64,000 nt of DNA, taken from Bactrocera neohumeralis. Its lineage: Eukaryota > Arthropoda > Insecta > Diptera > Tephritidae. The DNA lies in the NCBI RefSeq assembly GCF_024586455.1, contig NC_065922.1, positions 34,654,089-34,718,088 on the forward strand. Reading direction: 5' to 3'. Shown here piece after piece: positions 58,001 through 64,000 of the stretch; positions within the stretch are counted from its first letter, which is position 1; every line of letters starts with the position of its first letter. A model generated the notes under the pieces. It was not told the DNA's origin and searched no databases. It saw nothing but the letters and a program-made list of their open reading frames with translations. The position numbers and the translations under genes are program-made.

Positions 58001-58630
58001 TCTTTGCCCCAAGTAAAAACTACTCGTAAAGTTTTCAAAAACCAATTTGCTACACTATTTTAATTAATGTGGTAAACAGAGTTGCGAAAAATGCATTAAA
58101 AACAATGGAAATTGAACATTTGAAATATGTTTTTTTTTTGCAATCCCATACACGGGGGAATAAAATTAAAAAAGTTTTTAACCGCATAAAATTTAATTTT
58201 AATTTTCATACCAACTACCGGATATATAGAAATAAAAAATTTAAATATCATAGATATAATTAAGACATTTTAAAATACAAATTATAAATATTTTATAATA
58301 CAAAATATATTAAAAAATATTTTTTTGTTTTTTGAAATTTGGATATTAGCATATTCTAAATATATTGAAATTAAAAACAAAAATGTGCAAACATCGGGAT
58401 TAAAAAAAGAAAATTTAATTTAATATCTAATTAATATTTAATTCAAATTTTTTAAATTAAAAAATTCGTAACCTTGGTGGTTTTTGTATATTAAAACAGG
58501 TCGTACATGTTGAATGAACAATATATTGTTTGCGTAATAATATTAAAAAAATGTTTGCCATACATACATATATCTCCTAAGAAATTAATTTAAAGACAGT
58601 TCAACTATAACTATTAATAAAAGGGCTAAA
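58001..58630. other. Very AT-rich stretch
   Basis: Positions 58060-58480 are extremely A/T-rich. Positions 58497-58525 resemble 3861-3890. No gene is seen. Confidence 0.4.
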
Positions 58631-58636
58631 TGATAG

Positions 58637-59194
58637 CTACGTTGTAACAAAAAATACTCTCACATAAACCGAGAATTGAAAACTCACCATTCGGTCGGAT
58701 GAACAAGCCCATCGTACTGACAGTTTCGCGCTAAATTTCGTTGCATTTGCATAGTACATTCCAACAGAGTCACCAGATTTACAAAGCATTTCCATGGTAT
58801 TGCATAATTCTGAATTTTTTTTCCCATCACCATAGACTTGCACGCTGCTTGCTTCTAAATTACCAGAGTGATTTGTCAGTGATATGGCAAAAAGCATGGA
58901 GCGCTTAAAATGGATTGGTGCTACAAAAAACCAAAAGCTTCGAATGACTGCGAATGCAGCAGTCGGAATAGCACAAAAAGCTGTAACACTTGGCGATTTA
59001 TCGTAAAAAAATTCGCCTAAACAAAGAATCACGTTGTGTGCATATGTAATAAAATGCGTCATCCCTAGCAGGTTGCTGATATTGTTCGGCTCTTTAGGGA
59101 AACATTTGAAGCTTATGGTGGAAGTCAACTGCAGTTTGTGGTATTTATTTTTGATTCTGAAAGCTGCTGTGAGGATACCGGGATACCGACGCAT
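58637..59194 (-). CDS. Unassigned 185-codon frame, possibly a decayed receptor fragment
   Basis: This is the longest frame in the window that is not clearly transposon-derived. It starts at an ATG (MRRYPGILTAAFRI) and ends in TAG. Hydrophobic stretches lie at about residues 44-62 (GMTHFITYAHNVILCLGEF) and 70-92 (VTAFCAIPTAAFAVIRSFWFFV), with a shorter one near 100. The pattern 'NISNLL..THFI...N..LCL' followed by 'VTAF..IP..AF.VI.SFWFF' recalls the first two membrane segments of insect odorant receptors, but the match is by eye and the remaining half has no receptor features. No neighbour supports it. It may be a pseudogene or chance. Confidence 0.25.
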   Translation of the reverse strand: MRRYPGILTAAFRIKNKYHKLQLTSTISFKCFPKEPNNISNLLGMTHFITYAHNVILCLGEFFYDKSPSVTAFCAIPTAAFAVIRSFWFFVAPIHFKRSMLFAISLTNHSGNLEASSVQVYGDGKKNSELCNTMEMLCKSGDSVGMYYANATKFSAKLSVRWACSSDRMVSFQFSVYVRVFFVTT

Positions 59195-59500
59195 TCTTGC
59201 TTTAACTCTCTAAGCAATGGTTTTTTTCTAATGTAGTCATCCCACTATTTCACCATAATTCAAAAATTCAAATTTAGGGATATTGTAATTTTTATTAAAA
59301 TTTTACGCTTTGTTTTCAATGAATGATTTCTAACATATTTTCTCTTTTTGTACTTTCAGGTATGTAAAATGACAGCATTTTAACGATTAAATTAAGGCAA
59401 GTGAAATTAGTTTAGGATCCAGCCTAATATTGCAAAATGTTAAACCGTTTAAATAAAACAAAAAACAAAAAACATGCTACTACAATGTAAAGAAAAAAGT
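59195..59500. other. Unannotated spacer
   Basis: Nothing is recognised. Confidence 0.4.
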
Positions 59501-59504
59501 AAGA

Positions 59505-59566
59505 CTTTCCTCATAATTTTAAAAATATAAGTAATCCCCCTTGGCTCCAATACCCTTGTCCCAACG
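59505..59566 (-). pseudogene. Mariner transposase C-terminal scrap
   Basis: The minus strand reads QRWDKGIGAKGDYLYF and a stop, matching the end of SETMAR-type mariner transposases (RWDKCI...GDYFE). It is cut off at 59566 where a family B copy begins. Only about 60 bp remain. Confidence 0.6.
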
Positions 59567-60200
59567 TTGTTTATACCCCGAGCAGGAAGCGTCGGAGACC
59601 CTATAAAGTATATATATAAATGATTAGTATGTTGAGCTGAGTCGATTTAGCCATGTCCGTCTGTCTGTCTGTCCATCTGTCCGTCCGTCTGTCTGTCTGT
59701 ATATATACGAACTAGTCTCTCAGTTTTTAAGATATCGTTTTGAAATTTTGCAAACGTCATTTATTCTTCAAGAAGCTGCTCATTTGTCGGAATGGCCGAT
59801 ATCGGACCACTATGAAATATAGCTGCCATACAAACTGAACGTTTGGAATCAAGTTCTTGTATGGAAAACTTTCACATTTGACTATATATCTTCACAACAG
59901 TTGGCACAGGTTATTTTCTAAGATAATTATGTAATCTCCCAAGAAATTGTTCAGATCGGCTTACAATTCATATAGCTGCCATACAAACTGAACGATCGGA
60001 ATCTATTGCTGGTATGGAAAACTTTTGCATTTGACAAGATATATTCACGAAATTTGGTATGGATTACTGCTTATGGTTATAACATAATCTCCGAAGAAAT
60101 TGTTCAGATCGGATTACTATAGCATATAGCTTCCATACAAACTGGACACATAGTTACTAAAAGAAATACACCTGTGAAAAATCTTTTTTTTTAGCTTTGG
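59565..60200 (+). repeat. Dispersed repeat family B, most complete copy
   Basis: 5' end 'taccccgagcaggaagcgtcgg', then a GTCT/GTCC microsatellite at 59657-59700. Three units follow, each marked by 'ccatacaaactg' at about 59826, 59979 and 60133, giving a period of about 154 bp. Each unit runs through 'ttgtatggaaaact', 'tttgac', 'ttcac', 'ataatctcc..gaaattgttcagatcgg' and 'tatagc'. The last unit changes to 'ggacacatagttactaaaag', as the family's 3' end does. No reading frame. Confidence 0.9.
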
Positions 60201-61229
60201 TATAGTAAATAACAACAAATTATTAATAATAAACAAGATTGTTCTTATATAATTGTTTTGATTCCATAATTGAGTGGAACGTTATTAAAGATATTTTATT
60301 TTAAAGCCTGTAGAGAGTTTCGCTTTCAGTTTCTTTGCAATCTTCGAAAACAATTTTGAAGCTTAAGGCATGTTTTCCTGCATGCAACACTTTTCAAACA
60401 ATTTTGCTTTGCAAGGAAAGAGATACTAGCTCTTCAGGGTAAAATTACTAGTATTTATTTTACAAATGGAAAAGAACGAAAGAACTATGACATTGGAATT
60501 CGCCAGGTTTTATGTATGTACATCTACCCCCGTCTACTTTATATACACGTGTTTGTACTAACAGCACTATTATTGTGTTTGAGGGTTTGCTCCGAAGAGG
60601 AATATGTTATTACAGCGAAATAATTACGAAACATGTCAATAAAATGTTGAACTTATTACTATTGGGGAAGTGATTTCATTTCTACGAGTATGAGTAAACA
60701 ATAGAAAAACCATTGTTTGCTTGGTGAGCAGACGGTAAACCTTTTTCTATTTCTAGAAATACACACTCTTATGCTATAAGTGCAATATATAGGCTTCCTA
60801 ACTTTTTGTTTGTATTTGCCTCTTGTACTATAATTAAAACTCACTGTCGGCTCAAGTCATGTGTTCAGCTGTGTAAACTAATTGGTTATTTATTTCAGAC
60901 CGAAAGCATAGTAATCTAGCACTCTTCAAGTTCTTTAATTGGCACTATCTACAAACACACTCACTTTCTAAGTGAATAATTCTTATTGAATTTGATTCAT
61001 TTAATTCTGAAATCGTTAACCACCAATAACTGTTTTGACGCTAGTAATTATTCACACATGCCATTTCCACTTCCTTTTCCAACATAGAAAATCTGGAGTA
61101 AGAATAATGAAACTTGAGTTTGGCTTTTCGATTGCACTTTCTTTAGCTAATTTAGAGCAGATATGGACTACTTAGACTTAGAGCACTTAAGAGGTATTCA
61201 ATAGAAGCATTAGTCTTTTGTATTATCTA
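60201..61229. other. Unannotated AT-rich stretch
   Basis: No gene or repeat is recognised. Confidence 0.4.
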
Positions 61230-61630
61230 TACTTCGCTTTTCTGGAGCTTTTATTTATATTGTGTAAATAGCTTGTGCTTTAGATCAATTGGTGTTTTAT
61301 GAAAATTTATATTCTTCTCGTTTTGTTTCTCAATCGAAAGCTTAGCTCAAGTTCAGTTTTCCATTTTTGGCCTTAAATTTTTAACTTTCCTTTTTTATGA
61401 TAAACTCACATCTTTAGTTGCTAACATTTCATTAGTTTTTGTTCCTTCTGAACTACTTATTTTTTTTCTTTGTATGCAAGCTTACTTTTTAGGGTTAACT
61501 GAGATTCTGACCTTCGAGCCGCCGGTCATTTATATTTTACGCAAATATATTTTTTTTCAATAATAGCTAATAAGGTTTATTCTCCAAATAAATGCGGGCA
61601 ATATGCAAATTATTTTAGACTTGAAAGGTA
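61230..61630 (+). repeat. Duplicated block B2 (partner B1)
   Basis: Matches 6180-6510; the best part is 61505-61605. It lies 3.8 kb after A2. The corresponding A1-B1 distance is 5.5 kb and includes about 2.4 kb of LINE and MITE insertion. Confidence 0.7.
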
Positions 61631-63420
61631 TAGTTTATTGAAATTTGTATTATATTTGTTGTATAAAAATGGAAATAATGTGCATTTCAGTATTTGTTGG
61701 TGAGAAGGATTATAAAATGTGACCCGTTGTTATTTTTACGAACTGTTATTTCTCAGGCTAATGAGTTGAGAAGTGTGATATTTGAAGTCTCATTTTATGT
61801 TCTGTTTTTATAGCTCAATCAATCAAAATTCCATTATTGTAAAAGTTTTTGATTGATTTGCATTTAAATTTATTGCATTTGGCTTTATTGCATGCAGTGA
61901 TTTAAGTGAATTAGTCTGCAATTTATTTTATATTCAGCGGTTAAAAAGTAAAGTCATAAAAAACAAAATAATATATATTTGAAATAGGAAAAGGGAAAAA
62001 ATCGCATAATTTACATATGTTCATAAATTACTTGACATGTACACGCATGATTAAAAATTTAATTTCTTGGCTCTTTATAGTATAAGTGCTCTACAAATTT
62101 TGTATTGCTCATACGACATGGTGTACAGTTGAATGCGCAGTTCATTCCATGTATAATTTTGACTGCGTAAAACTTTTGAAGGAATGTTTGCACGAAAAAA
62201 ACTAAAAAGGCTATGTAAAGCGTAACATTATCTATTTGAATATCTTATCTCAAACTTATTGGTTTATTTGTTTAATAAAACAAATTTAAAAATCTCATGT
62301 GTTAAACATGGTAAATAAATATGATTTAGGCACGGTTTATATTGGAAATATTCTAAAAATTAAAAGTGAAAGTTTCCAATATTTCCCTTACATAACGGAT
62401 AAACATTTAAAATTTACTAAATTAAATTTACTACATATTTTCGTGTTCTTTGCTCAAATAATTCTGATAGTAGCATTTGTAAAATAAAAAACAAATCCCA
62501 AACACAACACAAAATCCATACGTACATGTAGGTGGATTCCAATGCATAGAACATGAAAAGTTTTTAGCCGTTTTAGTCGTAAGCTAAACTCTAGGGGTTT
62601 ATAGCGTTCAGGATAGTAAAAAACACGTTCGAATATTTCGGTGTATTTGTTGAAAATTTGTCAGAAGCTTATTGTTTGCCATTTTTACCGCACAGCATTC
62701 AAAACACATATACGCTTTACTACCTAAACGTGGACTTATGGAGTTTTTGACATTTCGCCTCTGGCTGAAAATCTCATCCAAATCGTTTAGCCTGTGAGAT
62801 GACCTGGTTAGTGGTGGTTTAATAGAAATACAGGTGAATTGGTGATATATCGGGTGAGGATAACTTTTTATTTCATGTTCTTTATTTGAAATGGTTCATG
62901 ACATTTACTTTTTGAGATAATTTCATTTACTCTTAGGTGGTCCATTCGGAAACAGTCAACTTTTTATATATATGTCTTCCAAAGCTGGAATATATAGGCG
63001 TTAAATCGCATGTAAATATGTATCTTGTTGTAGGACATCGAACGATGCATATCTTGTTCAACTTTTCTGCTTCGCATTTTTCTCGTGGGCAGTGAACGGG
63101 GTTGCTCTTCACCCCAAATGCTAATATATCGTATTTGTTGTTGCAAAATATATACATACATATATGCCCATTTCACAACGTATGTATATGCAACAGGAGT
63201 GTTGTTAATTCTGTCAGATTTCAGCGCATGCTTAAACGAAATTCAGCATGAATTTTAGCAAAATTATTGTAGCAGTAGTAGTAATATATTTATTGTGAAA
63301 CCCCGAAAATGATATAGTTTGTGTTAAAAATAAGATTGTAATGTGTTAATTTTAATCAATTACGTCCCAGTCTAGGTAATAAAATTATGACTATGATTTA
63401 GCAAGTCAATTGATAAATCC
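61631..63420. other. Unannotated AT-rich stretch
   Basis: Positions 62875-62995 share 'gttctttatttgaaa', 'gataatttcat' and 'cttccaaagctggaa' with 53215-53325, so part is repeat-derived. No gene is seen. Confidence 0.35.
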
Positions 63421-63424
63421 CCGG

Positions 63425-63725
63425 CTTGACAGATAGATGTCACTACCAGAATTAAATCCATATGATTTTTAGTTAGCCCTAACTTTTAAAAGGCGCATGT
63501 ATAAACCTGTTAGCCGTTGGATCATTAGTTTGAGAATTAAATCATTTTAAGTGAGAAGGGAGAGGCAGTGAAAAAAATGGTAAAAATCGAGGAATTGGGT
63601 TTCAAACTACTTGCACATTCACCCTTTTCTATAGATTTGGCCCCAGTGACTTTTATCTGTTCACAGGTCTCGAAAGAATGCTGGCTGGAACAAATTTTCG
63701 TCGAGACTTGAAGCAAAGGAAAAAT
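63425..63725 (+). pseudogene. Mariner relic, 5' end joined to catalytic segment
   Basis: About 130 bp of non-coding mariner-like 5' sequence is followed at about 63585-63630 by EELGFKLLAHSPFSIDLAP, the region of the third catalytic residue of mariner transposases (ELGFELLPHPPYSPDLAP). The Asp after LAP is lost. A frame change then gives FICSQ in one frame, and DFYLFTGLERMLAGTNF can be followed in another. The N-terminal domains are deleted. Confidence 0.7.
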
Positions 63726-63734
63726 CGTAATACA

Positions 63735-64000
63735 ACAAGTAACGAAAAGCTAATTTCGGGTGCAACCGAACATTTTATACTTTTGCAACTTGCAGGAATC
63801 AAAGCCAGGGAAATACCTTAAGATGTAAAATGTCAACCAGAGGATCGGAATCCAAGCGATTTTATATGTATATATCTACTATATATATAACTCATATTGA
63901 CCGCTAAATTCGGCCTGGGATTTGTTAGAAAAACGGAAATCATTATACATTCGTAGTTTACGGGAGTTGGGGTAGTATCGACACTATTCTATCTATTAAC
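63735..64000 (-). repeat. Dispersed repeat family A copy, continues beyond window
   Basis: Begins 'caagtaacgaaaagctaatttcgggtgcaaccgaac', the reverse complement of the 3' end of the copy at 54200-54240 ('gttcggttatacccgaactta'). It runs to the window edge. Confidence 0.65.

Overview
The window looks like about 64 kb of AT-rich, non-coding dipteran nuclear DNA. The dispersed repeats and retrotransposon proteins resemble those of tephritid fruit flies such as Bactrocera or Rhagoletis. That placement is recognition from memory, not a computed result. I find no intact host protein-coding gene, tRNA, rRNA or CRISPR array. There are no bacterial features, and several apparent reading frames open on non-ATG codons.

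The recognisable coding matter is transposon debris. LINE relics lie at 1.5-2.5 kb (intact RT C-terminal frame, 12-bp target duplication, GAA tail), 4.2-5.3 kb (APE-type endonuclease), 8.1-9.4 kb and 48.2-48.4 kb (same lineage or a close relative of the first) and 11.2-12.1 kb (R1-like, minus strand). A Ty3/gypsy gag-protease relic lies at 22.0-23.4 kb. At least ten Tc1/mariner-type relics lie at 13.95, 16.7, 30.6, 35.0, 41.5, 47.4, 48.7, 50.4, 59.5 and 63.4 kb. Most keep terminal inverted repeats but have lost the middle of the transposase. Small inverted-repeat elements (MITEs) sit at 5.3, 33.6, 37.7 and 40.2 kb.

Two dispersed repeat families fill much of the rest. Family B occurs about 14 times and contains an internal unit of about 154 bp. 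Family A occurs about six times and is a longer, diverged element. Several insertions are nested and so can be dated relative to each other: a MITE beside a LINE, a transposon inside family B, and family B beside a mariner relic.

The least expected structure is a set of diverged, same-orientation duplicated blocks that do not look like transposons. A1/A2 are at 0.9 and 57.7 kb, B1/B2 at 6.2 and 61.2 kb (colinear with A), C1/C2/C3 at 10.2, 34.8 and 46.0 kb, D1/D2 at 18.2 and 36.4 kb, and E1/E2 at 19.9 and 38.8 kb (colinear with D). A promoter-like unit is tandemly duplicated at 23.9-24.35 kb and is followed by a good splice donor. Together these suggest an anciently duplicated regulatory, intronic or lncRNA region that has since been invaded by transposons. 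This rests on alignment by eye.
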